This document shows, piece after piece, positions 7,890-19,500 of a stretch of DNA of 58,762 nucleotides (position 1 is its first letter; each line of letters opens with the position of its first letter). A program made the position numbers and the translations under genes. This DNA is from Verrucomicrobiaceae bacterium. Lineage in GTDB: Bacteria; Verrucomicrobiota; Verrucomicrobiia; Verrucomicrobiales; Verrucomicrobiaceae. The notes below the pieces were generated by a model. It saw only the letters and a list, made by a program, of their open reading frames with translations. It searched no databases and was not told the origin of the DNA. The stretch is from contig CANNQP010000028.1 in assembly GCA_947507875.1 (NCBI GenBank), forward strand, positions 1 to 58,762, in the 5' to 3' direction.

Positions 7890-9794
7890 ATGCCCATTGC
7901 TTCTCATCATCGACCTGGCCTGTCTATTCTCTGCGGGCTGTTTTATGCCGCTTACACGGATCTTGGTGCACAACAGGCTGCACAGCCAGATGCAGTGCTG
8001 CCCGCCCCTGCTGCTTCCGCCGAGAAACACACACCACCTCCCGTTGGAGAAGCTCCAGTGATCGAGAATGAGGCGGTGACGTTGTTCGGCGGTCCACCAG
8101 TAGAAGAATTGCCAAAGCCAGCAGGCCCGCCTCCTGCCGTTGTTCCGGATTCCCCGGCCACCAGCGTGACACTGAATCTCCTCAAGTTAATGGTCGCCAA
8201 AAAGCTCCTGACCGCCGAAGAGGCGCAGGGACTCGTGGAGCAGGCCCAGGCTGAGGCTGATATCGCCAAGGCACAACTCCTGGAGGATGCCGCACTGACT
8301 CATGCAGGGGAAAATGAAGTGCGGGTCACTTACATCCCTGAGAACATCAAAAAGGAGATTAGAGATGATGTTCGCACCGAGGTGATGGAAAAGGCAAGGG
8401 AGGAGAAGTGGGTTCAAATTCCCGACAAGCCATCAGACGATATTCAATGGTATGGTGACGTGCGGATGCGCTTCCGCGGCGACTTGCTCAATGACATGGG
8501 CAATGACAACAGCGGAGCTTTCGCCAATTTTAACGCGATCAACACGGGCATGCCCTTTGATACTGCGGGCAATAATTTCTCCCCGCAGTTCAATGTGGAC
8601 CAAGATCGCTACCGGAACCAACTCCGCGCACGCATGGGGCTGGAGGCAGCCCTGGAGGAGGGGTGGTACATCGGTGGCGGCGTCGGCACGGGTGACAGCG
8701 CAACACCAGTCAGCCAAAACCAGGCGATTGGTACGGTTTCTGGCGGACAGGGTAGCAATTTCAGCAAGATGAGCCTTTGGTTAGACCGTGCCTATATCCG
8801 CCATGAAACCGGAAGCGAACTGGGGAATAACCTGAACTTTTACATCGGGCGATTCATGAACCCCTTCATGGGAACTGACATGATGTGGGATGATGACCTC
8901 AACTTCGACGGCATTGTGGTGAAAGGTCGCCGCAAGGTCGGTGATGTCACGCTGTTTGGTGCAATGGGTGCTTTCCCTACCTTTAACAGTAATTTCAATT
9001 TTGCCTTCAACCAGCCAGCGAAGGTGCAAAGTACGGATAAATATCTCTATGGAGCCCAGATGGGCATTCAGTTTGCCCTAGCGGAAAAGGTTCAGCTTAA
9101 GCTGGCAGCGGCCTATTTTGACTTTGATAACATCGAGGGCCGCTTATCTACTCCTTTCGTGCCGCTTTCAGAGCTTGATGTGGGTGATACTGATGAATCC
9201 AGACCTGCTTTTGCACAGAGAGGTAATACTTACTTCCCCATCCGGCGAATCATCCCAACGGCGGACAATGCCATGGGCACCACAAGGCAGTTTCAATATT
9301 ATGGGCTGGCTACTCCTTTCAAGGATTTGGATCTAAATGCCCGCATAGACATAGATATCTGGGAACCCTATCGCCTCAGTTTCGTCGCCAATTATGTGCA
9401 AAACTTAGCTTGGGATGGCGATGCCATCGACCGCCTGGCGGTGAACAACCGAGGGCCCGATCCTGACGGAACTGGACCTCTGCTGGGTAACTATGAGGGG
9501 GGAAATCAGGCGTTCCTCCTGCGAATGGAGTTTGGCAAAACCAAGCTGCAAAACCGTGGGGACTGGTTCGCCTTTGTGGATTATCGCTACATGGAGTCCG
9601 ACGCCATGCCGGATGCCTTCGTGGACAACCGCTTCAATGGTGGCGGTACGAATAGCGAAGGCTTCACGCTCGGCACTCAACTCGCTATCTCTCCGCGCGT
9701 GCGCTTAGCCGCTCGCTGGATGAGTGCCAACTCCATCGCCGGACCGCCCCTTAGCACAGACATCTTCATGTTCGACTTCCTTGCCAAATTCTGA
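7890..9794 (+). CDS. Putative outer-membrane porin (Porin_5-like)
   Basis: The protein has a signal peptide (cleavage near GAQQA, about residue 30), a Pro/Ala-rich region, a predicted alpha-helical segment (about 90-175, rich in Ala/Glu/Lys), and a long C-terminal beta-barrel starting near DIQWYGDVRMRFRGDLL. Alternating hydrophobic/polar strands, aromatic girdle residues and a final phenylalanine (MFDFLAKF) support an outer-membrane barrel. The helical segment before the barrel resembles proteins that tether or trimerise in the periplasm. It lies between tonB and the coiled-coil gene in the TPS operon, four bases before the next start. A role as diffusion pore or as a partner in TpsA export cannot be decided from sequence. 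Confidence 0.75.
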   Translation: MPIASHHRPGLSILCGLFYAAYTDLGAQQAAQPDAVLPAPAASAEKHTPPPVGEAPVIENEAVTLFGGPPVEELPKPAGPPPAVVPDSPATSVTLNLLKLMVAKKLLTAEEAQGLVEQAQAEADIAKAQLLEDAALTHAGENEVRVTYIPENIKKEIRDDVRTEVMEKAREEKWVQIPDKPSDDIQWYGDVRMRFRGDLLNDMGNDNSGAFANFNAINTGMPFDTAGNNFSPQFNVDQDRYRNQLRARMGLEAALEEGWYIGGGVGTGDSATPVSQNQAIGTVSGGQGSNFSKMSLWLDRAYIRHETGSELGNNLNFYIGRFMNPFMGTDMMWDDDLNFDGIVVKGRRKVGDVTLFGAMGAFPTFNSNFNFAFNQPAKVQSTDKYLYGAQMGIQFALAEKVQLKLAAAYFDFDNIEGRLSTPFVPLSELDVGDTDESRPAFAQRGNTYFPIRRIIPTADNAMGTTRQFQYYGLATPFKDLDLNARIDIDIWEPYRLSFVANYVQNLAWDGDAIDRLAVNNRGPDPDGTGPLLGNYEGGNQAFLLRMEFGKTKLQNRGDWFAFVDYRYMESDAMPDAFVDNRFNGGGTNSEGFTLGTQLAISPRVRLAARWMSANSIAGPPLSTDIFMFDFLAKF

Positions 9795-9798
9795 CGTC

Positions 9799-10542
9799 AT
9801 GACCTCTCCCCGCTTTGTTTTTCCCTGCTTGTGGCTCCTTCTGGCCACCACCATCTCCACCAATGCTCAGCAGGAGCAAGATCCTATTTTGCAGCGTATG
9901 CGCGATGCCATGAAAAAACTGGCCCAGCGTATCTCTGAAGCGGAAACGCAGATGGTGAATGCTCAGGCCGCTCAGTTGCAGGCGGAGGCATCCCTGAAAG
10001 AAATGACAGCCCGTCAAGAGACCACCGCCAAGCAGCTCAAGGATGAGATCGTTCAAGGTAAGGCCTACAAGGAGCAAAGTCAGCGCCGGATTCAGGAGCT
10101 GGAGGCCAAGGTACAAGCGCAGGAAAAAGCACTTAGCCAGTACGTCCAGGCTTTGGAAAAGTGGAAAGAGGGCTTCGAAAAGGCACGCGACATTGCTATG
10201 CTCAAAGAAGGAGAGCGTGTGCAGGCCGTAGCAAAGGCGCTTGAGCAGGAGCGCAAGGCTTCGGCTCATGAGAGAAAAAATCGTGAGCTTTATGCCCTTG
10301 CTGAGGAGATTCTGGAAAAGTTCAAGAGCTTCGGATTGGGAACCGCAATCATTGCCCGTGAGCCATTCATTGGCTCAATGCGTGTTAAATTTGAAAACTA
10401 CGTTCAGGATTACGGGCGCAAGGTAGATGAGGCTAAGGTCAAGCCGAATGATCGAAAGAACGAGGTAGCTGCGGGCGCATTGCCCCAGGAAGCTCCCGTT
10501 TACGAAGAACCGCCGCCCCCGGCTAACAAGCCCGCGCCATGA
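9799..10542 (+). CDS. Exported coiled-coil protein of the TPS operon
   Basis: The protein has 247 residues. After a signal peptide (about 1-23, ending NAQQE), almost the whole chain (about 30-190) is a high-charge heptad-rich coiled coil full of Ala, Glu, Lys and Gln. A short conserved-looking globular part (GTAIIAREPFIGSMRVKFENYV) and a proline-rich tail (EEPPPPANKPAP) close it. I chose ATG 9799, four bases after the porin stop, because it gives a proper signal peptide; an in-frame ATG at 9724 lies inside the porin gene. Its stop overlaps the tpsA start (ATGA), implying translational coupling. I do not recognise a family; a periplasmic chaperone or spacer for the 3721-residue TpsA is a reasonable guess. 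Confidence 0.7.
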   Translation: MTSPRFVFPCLWLLLATTISTNAQQEQDPILQRMRDAMKKLAQRISEAETQMVNAQAAQLQAEASLKEMTARQETTAKQLKDEIVQGKAYKEQSQRRIQELEAKVQAQEKALSQYVQALEKWKEGFEKARDIAMLKEGERVQAVAKALEQERKASAHERKNRELYALAEEILEKFKSFGLGTAIIAREPFIGSMRVKFENYVQDYGRKVDEAKVKPNDRKNEVAAGALPQEAPVYEEPPPPANKPAP

Positions 10543-13500
10543 GAATGCAGTCCCGCCATCGAGTCATCCTTAAGCTTCCATTCGCACTCAAGGCACCCTG
10601 TGCGTTGGCGCTCGCTTTTCTTATGCCGATCCATGGCATCGCGGGAGATATCCTTCGTGGTGGCGCTGGAGCGGGAGCTAGACGCAATGCACAGCTTGGT
10701 GCAGACAGTGCTGTCGGTAGCTCTGCTGCACAGGCAGCGCGTGTGAATGCGCGAGACTCCCTCTCGCGCACCACTCGCGCCATCCAAGCAATTCAAAACT
10801 TGCAGCTACAGGCTCGCCAATTGACAGGTACCAATGGCATGAACCCTAACCAGCCGGGCACGAGTCTGCCCAACGTGCCAGATGGCCTTGGCGCGGGTGG
10901 GTTGGATATCCTCAGCACAAGAGGTGCGGATGCACCAACTCAGAGCGTGGGCGCGGGTGGCGCGACGACCGTGACTGTTCGCCAGCAGCTTCAGCAGGCG
11001 TTTTTAGATTGGCGGACCTTCAATGTGGGGCGCAACACGACCCTGCGTTTCGACCAGTCCCGTGGAGGTAGAGATGCTAGGCAATGGATCGCCTTCAACT
11101 CCGTACGCGACCCTAGTGGCGTGCCATCTCAAATTCTTGGTCGCATCCAGGCTGAGGGGCAGGTTTACGTGATGAATGCCAATGGTATCATTTTTGGTCG
11201 GAACTCCCAAGTCAATACCAACACTCTGGTGGCATCCGCGTTGCCTCTCAATACGAACCTGACGAATACCGGCCTACTGAATAACCCCGACCTCCAGCCG
11301 CTCTTCTCAGCTCTGGAGGTCGCCGCAGGAGCTAGGGGCACGCCTGCCTTTACCCCAGACCTGAACGGCACAGGCAAAGTCGGCGACGTGAAGGTAGAGG
11401 CCGGTGCCGAGATCACGGCAGCCACCACGGCAGATAAAGTGGGTGGCAGGGTGGTCTTGGCTGGCGCAAACGTCATCAACGAAGGCGCCATTTCGACGCC
11501 AGACGGACAGACGGTGATGGCAGCTGGCTTGCAGGTCGGTTTCACCGGTCATAGCAGTAGCGATCCTAGTCTTCGCGGCCTGGATGTCTATGTGGGCGCC
11601 GTGGATTCTCCAAGTGTCAATGCCTGGACGGGCAAGACAGGTCAAGTGATCAACCGTGGCATCATAGACGCACCGCGTGGCAACATCACTATGGCAGGCA
11701 GAGAGGTGATGCAGGAGAGTGTGCTGACCGCTAGCACCTCTGTTTCCTTCAATGGCCGTATCGACCTTCAAGCTAGCTATGGTGCCGTCGCAAATCCTAT
11801 TTATGATCCCACTAACGCAGCATTTGGGGCACCCTTTTTGTTCACCAATTCGGGAACGGTTACGCTGGGTGTGAATAGTGTGACTCGCATACTTCCTGAA
11901 ATAGGTTCCGATGAACGTGTGGTAGGCGTGCGCCTCGCTCTGCCCTCACAGGTAAATCTGCGTGGCAGAGTCATTCGGCTCATGGAAGATGCTACCTTGT
12001 TGGCACCAAATGCACAGGTTGCCATGGATGCAGGTCTTTGGCGCTTGGATACTATTGGAGGAACACCACGTGGCCAATTTGTCTATTCTGAAGGTCAAGT
12101 GCATCTAGGGCGAGGCGCTCTCGTGGATGTGGCAGGCTCTGCTGGAGTGCAGGCATCCATTCTTGAAAACATCATTACCCTACAGTTGCGCGGTGCAGAA
12201 TTCTCGGACTTCTCCTACAATCGAAATGGTGATCTTCGCGGTGTAGATATCACGCTTGATATTCGTAGGCAGGGTGTCTTCGATGGACGAACCTGGGTGG
12301 GGACGCCAGTGGCTGATGCCTCCGGTTTCGCTGGATTGATCCAGCGTGATGCTGGTCAGCTCACCATTGATGGGGGTAGTTTGAACATTCGTTCCGGGGG
12401 CTCGGTGATCATGCAACAAGGTTCTGCCTTAGACGTATCAGGCGGCTACATCGACTATCAGGGCGCGAATGTCACCACCAGCCGTGTGATGGTTGGCGGG
12501 CACCTAGTGGATATTGCCAATGCTCTCCCGGACAGGTTTTACGATGGGCTCTACACTGGCTCTTTTACCCGTGTCAGCAATACCTGGGGCGTATCTCAGA
12601 CTTACAGCAGTCAGCTAATGCGCGGCACTCGCTACGAAGGTGGATATTATTATGGTGGTGCGGGCGGCAGTCTTAGCATTCAGGCACCCAGCTTGGCGCT
12701 CGATGCAGATCTACGCGGCCAAGTGGTCAACGGAGAGCGCCAGTTAGAAGTGCATGCGTCACCGGCTGCACTTTCCATCTTGATTCAGTCACAGAAGACC
12801 ACGGGTCCGAACTACTTCGATTACTCGCCCACGCCGCCGACAGTGCTATTGCGTAGTGGCGTGACTCAGGTAGCAGCACCGGATTTTCAGTTGGATGGAT
12901 CTGGCCGCCCTGTGGGACTATCTGGGCCACGGGTTTCAGAATTGATCCTTTCGCCCAATCGGCTACTTGCGGCCGGTTTTGGGTCCGTGTCCGTTGTGAA
13001 TAAGGAAGGGCGTGTGGAGCTCTCTGCCGGAGAAACACTGGAGATGCTTCCCGGAGGTTCCTTGTTGTTGGAAGGGGCTAATGTGGACTTACTCGGCACT
13101 TTTCTGAGTGAAGGGGGAGCCTTGAGCGTGCGTGCGCACAATCTATCCCCCTATGAAGTCAACGAAATCCGTCAGAGTCCCCTGCCAGTGACACCTCCCG
13201 TCAATCTAGGCCGAGGCAAGATAACGGTAGGCCAGGATTCGCGATTGATGGTGGGTGGCAGTTTTGTAGATGATCGCTTCAAACTGGGTACTAATCCTTA
13301 TGCATTGCAGGGAGGCTCTATCCTTCTCGCTGGTTATGATGTGGATGTGCGCGCTGGTAGCGTACTCGACGTTGGCGGTGGTGCGCGCGTAGAGGGAATG
13401 GTGCAGAGGATCTATGGCAATGCAGGTAGCCTGAGCTTGAAGGCTGGCATGGACCTGAATATGAACTGGGTGACTGGTGGTCGTCTGACTTTGAATGGGG

Positions 13501-16500
13501 AATTGCGTGGTTTCGCAGGAACTCGCTTTCGGGGGGGGGAGTTGACCCTGCAATCAACGCTAATTCAGGTGGGGGGAACATCTCCCGCAGATACTCTGCT
13601 GCTTGCCCCAGACTTTTTCAGCCAGGGGGGCTTCACCTCGCATCGGCTGATCGGTATTGGCAGCGCGACCGGGCCAGACCAGTACCGGCCTGCGGTGGTC
13701 ATTGATAGCTCTGTCGTGCTCCGCCCTCAGGCACGCACCTACATCTGGGAGCCACGCGGGTTGGACATGAACATCATGCGTCTCCTACCCCATCCTGGGC
13801 TGCGTGTGCCAGCCTCGCTTTCCTTTTCTGCACTGGGCGTAGTCGAGGAATTCTCTCGCTTGCTCGAAGTGCGTGGCGATATCGTCATGCGTGAGGGCGC
13901 GCTGATTGATGCTGGTCCCCGGGGCGCCGTTTCTTTCCAGGCGGACACGGTCTCCATCCTCGGCTCGGTTAGGGCCACTGGAGGTGTCATTAGCGTGCTC
14001 GGTGCGAATCGCATTCCGACCCAGGATCCAAACCCATCACGAGCTCAAACTACTGTTTATCTAGGTGCAGTATCCACGCTTTCTGTGGCAGGCGGTTTCC
14101 TGCCTAGCCCAGATCCTTTTGGGCGGCGCATCGGCACACTCCTTGCAGGCGGCAGTATCAAAGTGGGCGGGAATATCGTAGCTGAAGAAGGTGCGGTGCT
14201 AGATGCCAGCGGTGCTTCTGAGGTCGTGGACGTGCCGCCCGGTGGTCTGGGAAAGAACGTGACGGGAGGCGACCTTTCTGAAGGCGCGCCTTCAGCGACT
14301 GGCTCCTCGGGCTTGACTGCCCCGGCCAATGGTATTGCTGCTACGCCTACGCGATTGGAAAGCGACGGTGGCAAGATCACCCTAGCAGGTGGGCAGATGC
14401 TACATACAAACGCTACCCTGCGCGCTGGGTCGGGGGGTGCTTCCGCTGAGGGTGGAACGCTGCGGGTTTCTTCCGGGCGCTTTTACCAGACCGGCGTGAC
14501 TGCCGAGCCAGATGACATCAGCCTTCAGGTAAGTCAGGGCCACGTTGGAGGCATGTTTTTTAGCAATCCGGCAACTGCGATTGGCACTTCGATTACGGGA
14601 CCGTCTGGGCTTGGCTTTTTCGCTGCGGATGATTTCTCCACAGGTGGTTTTGATCACCTGGTGCTCGGAGGAAATGTATTCTTTGACGGTAATGTGAACC
14701 TTCAGGCGCGCGGCAGCTTAGCAGCGGCGACTGGTGGTGTATTACAAACCGTGGGTGATGTGGCCCTTACCGCTCGACATGCCTCCTTGGGCAAGATCTT
14801 TCAGGCACCGCTGTCTCCTAATCAGGTTCAGGCAGCTTTCCTCCAGGATGTGACGCCCTTTTTCTTCGCTCCCACCACGGGTACTGGCAGCCTCACCGTG
14901 GAGGCTGAGTTGATCGACATCGGAAATCTTTCTCTCCAGGGCACCGGACGAGCTTCCTTCATGGCCGAGAGCGGCGACATCCGCGGCAATGGCACCCTGA
15001 ACCTAGCGGGGAACCTGCTGATGCGTGCTGGACAGGTGTATCCGGTCACGGGTTCCGTCTTCACGGTCTCGGTCTATGACCCAGCAGGCGGTGGGCGTGG
15101 TTCAGCTACCTTTGAGAGCTCGGGCAGCCGTTCTCTCCCGCTCAGTGCGGGAGGCACGCTGCGTGTTTATGCGTCTGACATCAGCCAGGACAGCGTGCTC
15201 CGCGCACCTTTTGGCCGTATCGAGCTAGGCTGGAGCGGCGAGGGCACCCGGCCTCAGGACTTCATCGCTGGTACGCGTGCCGCCATCCCCGTCACCCGTA
15301 GCCTCACACTGGGAGCGAACAGCATCACCTCAGTTTCCGGGGTGGACCCCGCTACCAGCAGGGCGCTGCTGGCCCCCTACGGTTTGAGCACGGATGGGGT
15401 GTCCTGGATCGACCCAGCAGGCGTGGACATCACCGCAGCTGGACTGCCTGAAAAGGTGCTCTTGTTGGGAGCGCAGTCCATCACGACAGAGGCGGGTGCT
15501 CAGCAAGATCTACGAGGTGGCGGAGATCTGCTGGCCTACCGCTTCGTCAGCGGCACCACAGGAACGCGGGATATCCTATCGGACGAAGGCATCTTCGCTA
15601 TACTGCCGGGCTACAGTGACTGGTATGCGCCCTTCGGTGCCTTCAACACGAGTTCTGAGGCTGGGCGGCTGAATGGGGACCGAGGCTATGTGAATAGCAC
15701 TCTGAACGCTGGGGACCAGATCCGCCTAGGGGCGGCTTCTGGGCTGGCGGCGGGCCTCTACACGCTGCTGCCTGCCCGCTACGCGCTGATGCCGGGTGCC
15801 TTCCTCGTCACTCCCATGTCCGGCGTGCCCGTGGGTAGCCAGCTTAGGCCAGATGGTGCCGTGCTGACCACCGGCCGGCGTTTCAACACCCTAAATACCA
15901 CGCGCAGTGCCCCGCTGTTGCAGGAGCGCTATGAGGTGGCAAACGGTGCCACCGTGGCCCAGCGCGCACGCTATGATCTCTTCCGTGCGAATACCTTCCT
16001 CTCCGCTTATGCCCAGCAGCGTGGGCTGACGGCCCAGCGCCTGCCGCAGGACTCTGGCACCATGGTGCTGAATGCCACCCAAGCCATGGCCTTGAGCGGC
16101 AGCATCACCGCCCGGCCTCTGACAACCCAGGGCCGCGATGGGCGGCTAGACATCAGCAGCCCGCTAGACATCCTCATCGGACACAGCGGCACCGCCCCGG
16201 TGCTGGGTAAGCTGGTGCTGAACTCGGCACAGATCAGTGCCTCTGGTGTGGGTAGTGTGCTCATCGGTGGCGTGCGCACGACACGGCAGGACGGCACGAC
16301 TGGCGTGACGGTGAGAACGCAAAACATCACCGTGAATAATTTCGATGCCGCTAGCGGTGGTGTGGAGGTGCTGGAAGGGCCTGAAATCATCCTGGCCGCC
16401 AGTGGCTTGATCGACCTACGTGAAGGCGCAGTCGTGCAGCAGACAGGGCTGCTCTCCGGCAGCGCTGACCAGCTCATCCTTGGCAGTGCGGCCACGGCAG

Positions 16501-19500
16501 GCAGTGGCAATGGCTCCATGCTCCGCGTCTCGAGCGACACGCGGGCCACCTCCCAGCGTCTTGGTGTGGCGGCGGGCACTGGACTGGCGAATCTAGTTCT
16601 CGGCGCGAGGGCGCAGGTCTCTGCAGCCAGCGTGCTTTTGGATAGCACGAATGGCACCACCTTGTCTAGCAGTGCGCTGGTGGAGGGAACGAACCTCAGC
16701 TTCAGCAGTGGCAGAGTCAGCGTCGTGCTGGCGGATGGCATCTCTGTCGGCGGCTCTGGACTCGTGCTGACCCCTTCAGCCCTCAGTGCCCTGGGCACAG
16801 CCAAATCGCTCTCACTGCTCAGCTACTCGACACTCGACACCTATGGTGCCGGCACCCTGGGCGCTCCCACTCTGGAAAACCTGATCCTCTCTGCCGCGCA
16901 GATCCGTGGTTTTAACAATGCGGGTGGTGTCGTGACCCTCCAGGCGAACCAAGTGCAGATCGCCAACCTAGCAGGCACGCCGGGGACAGCCTCGGAGACA
17001 GGCACTGCGGGTGGTGCGCTGCGCATTGAGGCACGTGAGCTGCTCCTTGGGGCAAATGCCACCCGCATCGCGCAATACAGTGAGGTCCAGGCTCAGGTAA
17101 GCTCGGGTGTGATTTTCTCAGGCACTGGCGGGCTGACGGTGGCAGGTGCCTTGAACCTACAGACGCCGTGGTTCAGGAGTGCCTCAGGGGTTAGCCATGG
17201 CATCACTGCCACAGGCGCGCTTGGCATCATGGGGGGTGGGGTCACGGCTGCACCGATCAGCGGCGCAGCGGCCAGCCTCTCCTTCATGGGGGCCAGCCTC
17301 GTTTTTGACAGCCGGGTGAACCTACCTGGAGGCACGCTGAATTTCACTTCCACCACGGGACCCCTTCAGATTGGCGGCAGCCTGAGCACTGCTGGGCAGG
17401 CCTACGGACCGACAGCACAGCGCCGTTATCTCCAGGGTGGTCTCATCCGCCTCCAGGCACAGCAGGGGAATCTCAGCGTCAATGGTACGGTGGATGTGAG
17501 TGCTGCGGCAGTCGGTGGAGAAGCTGGCCGCCTGGAGCTGGCTGTGCCTGCTGGCACGCTCAGCATGGACTCAGCTACCCTTGTCGGCACGGGCGGGGGC
17601 TCCTTTGGCCTAGATGTGCGCCAACTGCCCTCTACGGCAGCTTTGAACTCACAGCTAAATTCCTCAGGCTTCACCGGCCAGCGCGATCTGCGGGCGCGTG
17701 AGGGAAATGTGCTGCTGGATGGCACTGCACGTGTGACCGGCATGACCGTCAGCGCAGACGCCGGGGCGATCAACGTGAGTGGTCAAGTGGACGTATCTGG
17801 CGAGACTGGAGGTGTCATCCGCCTGCTCGCGGCGCGGAGTGTCACGCTCCAGTCGGGAGCCGTGCTCAGTGCCGCCTCCCAGCGGCCAAACGCTGCAGGT
17901 AAAGCAGGAGCGGTGCATCTGGAGACACGCGGCCAGTCCGGCGGCCAGATCAGCATCCAGTCCGGCAGCACCATCAACCTCGCCGTGGCCGCTCCACTGA
18001 CAGAGGGGCAATACTCCGGCAGCCTGCACCTGCGCGCTCCGCGCACCTCAGGCGGCACAAGCCTAGGTGTAGCACCGGTAGCTGGCTCCATCCTAGGAGC
18101 CTCTGCCATCACAGCAGAGGGCTTCCAAGTCTATGACCTGACCGGAACCGGCACGATCACTGCCACGGTCAGAAACTCCGTGCAGACGGAGGGCGCGGCC
18201 TTTGCCGCCAATGAGGTCGCGATCACCAATGCTCTGTTTTCAGGCTCGAATGCCGCTCTGGCACCCCTTTTCACCCTGCTGGCTGGCGCTGAGGTGGTGA
18301 ACCGCACCGGAGATCTGACCCTGGGCACACTGAATCCGGGTGCAGGCAGCACGGCTTGGAATCTTTCGAGCTTCCGCTTTGGCCCCCGGCAGACGCCTGG
18401 GGTGCTGACGATGCGCGCCGCTGGAAATCTCGTGTTCTATGAAGCGCTGAGTGATGGCTTCACTTCAGCTGCCTACAATGCCCCGCTGATGGCCAACAAC
18501 ACCCTGCTAGCTGACCCTGTGGAGGGCTGGTCCTACCGTCTCTCCGCAGGCGCGGACTTCAGCTCGGTGGACCACCGCGCAGTCGTGCAGGGCACAGGAT
18601 CTCTCCTTCTGGGCCGAAATGCTGGGGTGGCAAATGAGCTGGCAAATAATCTCGGCGAGCGTGCCAGCACCGCTGCCGCTGTGGCTGGCTTTTATCAGGT
18701 CATCCGCACTGGTGGCGGCGGTATCGACATCAGTGCAGGGCAAGACATTCGATTGCTCAATCAATATGCGACGATTTACAGTGCGGGTGTGCGCGTGGCT
18801 GATCCTACGGTAGGAGGCCGCTTTGACCTACCGGTGCTCAACTACACAGGTGGCACTGCCTCGCTGGGGCCAATTCAGCAAAATCCCGCCTACGCCGTGC
18901 AGTATAGTCTAGCCGGCGGCAATGTGGAAATCCGCGCTGGGCGTGACATCACCCGCCTGACCCAAAATACTCAGGGCGAGCTGGTGGCTGACTCTCAGCG
19001 CCAAATCCCCACCAACTGGCTCTATCGCCGTGGCTATGTCGATCCCACCACCGGCCAGTTTGGCACCGCGCGCTTTGGCGACCAAGCCACGACCACATGG
19101 TGGGTGGACTTCAGTAACTTTTTCCAAGGGGTCGGTGCTCTGGGCGGCGGCAATGTGCAGCTAAGCGCCGGGCGCGACGTGGCAAATGTGGACGCCGTGG
19201 TGCCCACGAACGCACGCCTGACCAAAGATGGCCAGATGATCGAGCTAGGCGGCGGCGACCTGAGCGTGCGCGCTGGGCGCAACCTAGACGCCGGGATTTA
19301 TTACGTCGAACGCGGCGGGGGTCGCCTCACCGCAGGTGGCTCCATCATCACGAATGCCACGCGGTCCCCTTCCTTGACCAATCTGTCCGGCGCGGCTCCC
19401 TTCGCCCCTCAAACTTGGCTGCCGACTATGCTCTTCGCCGGGAAGTCAGCGTTCGATGTGCGCGCGGGTGGGGATGTGCTGATCGGGCCGGCCTCCAACC

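Noticed and set aside
9724..9798. Longer start of the coiled-coil gene inside the porin gene
   Set aside because: The added residues break the signal peptide, and ATG 9799 directly after the porin stop gives a normal one.
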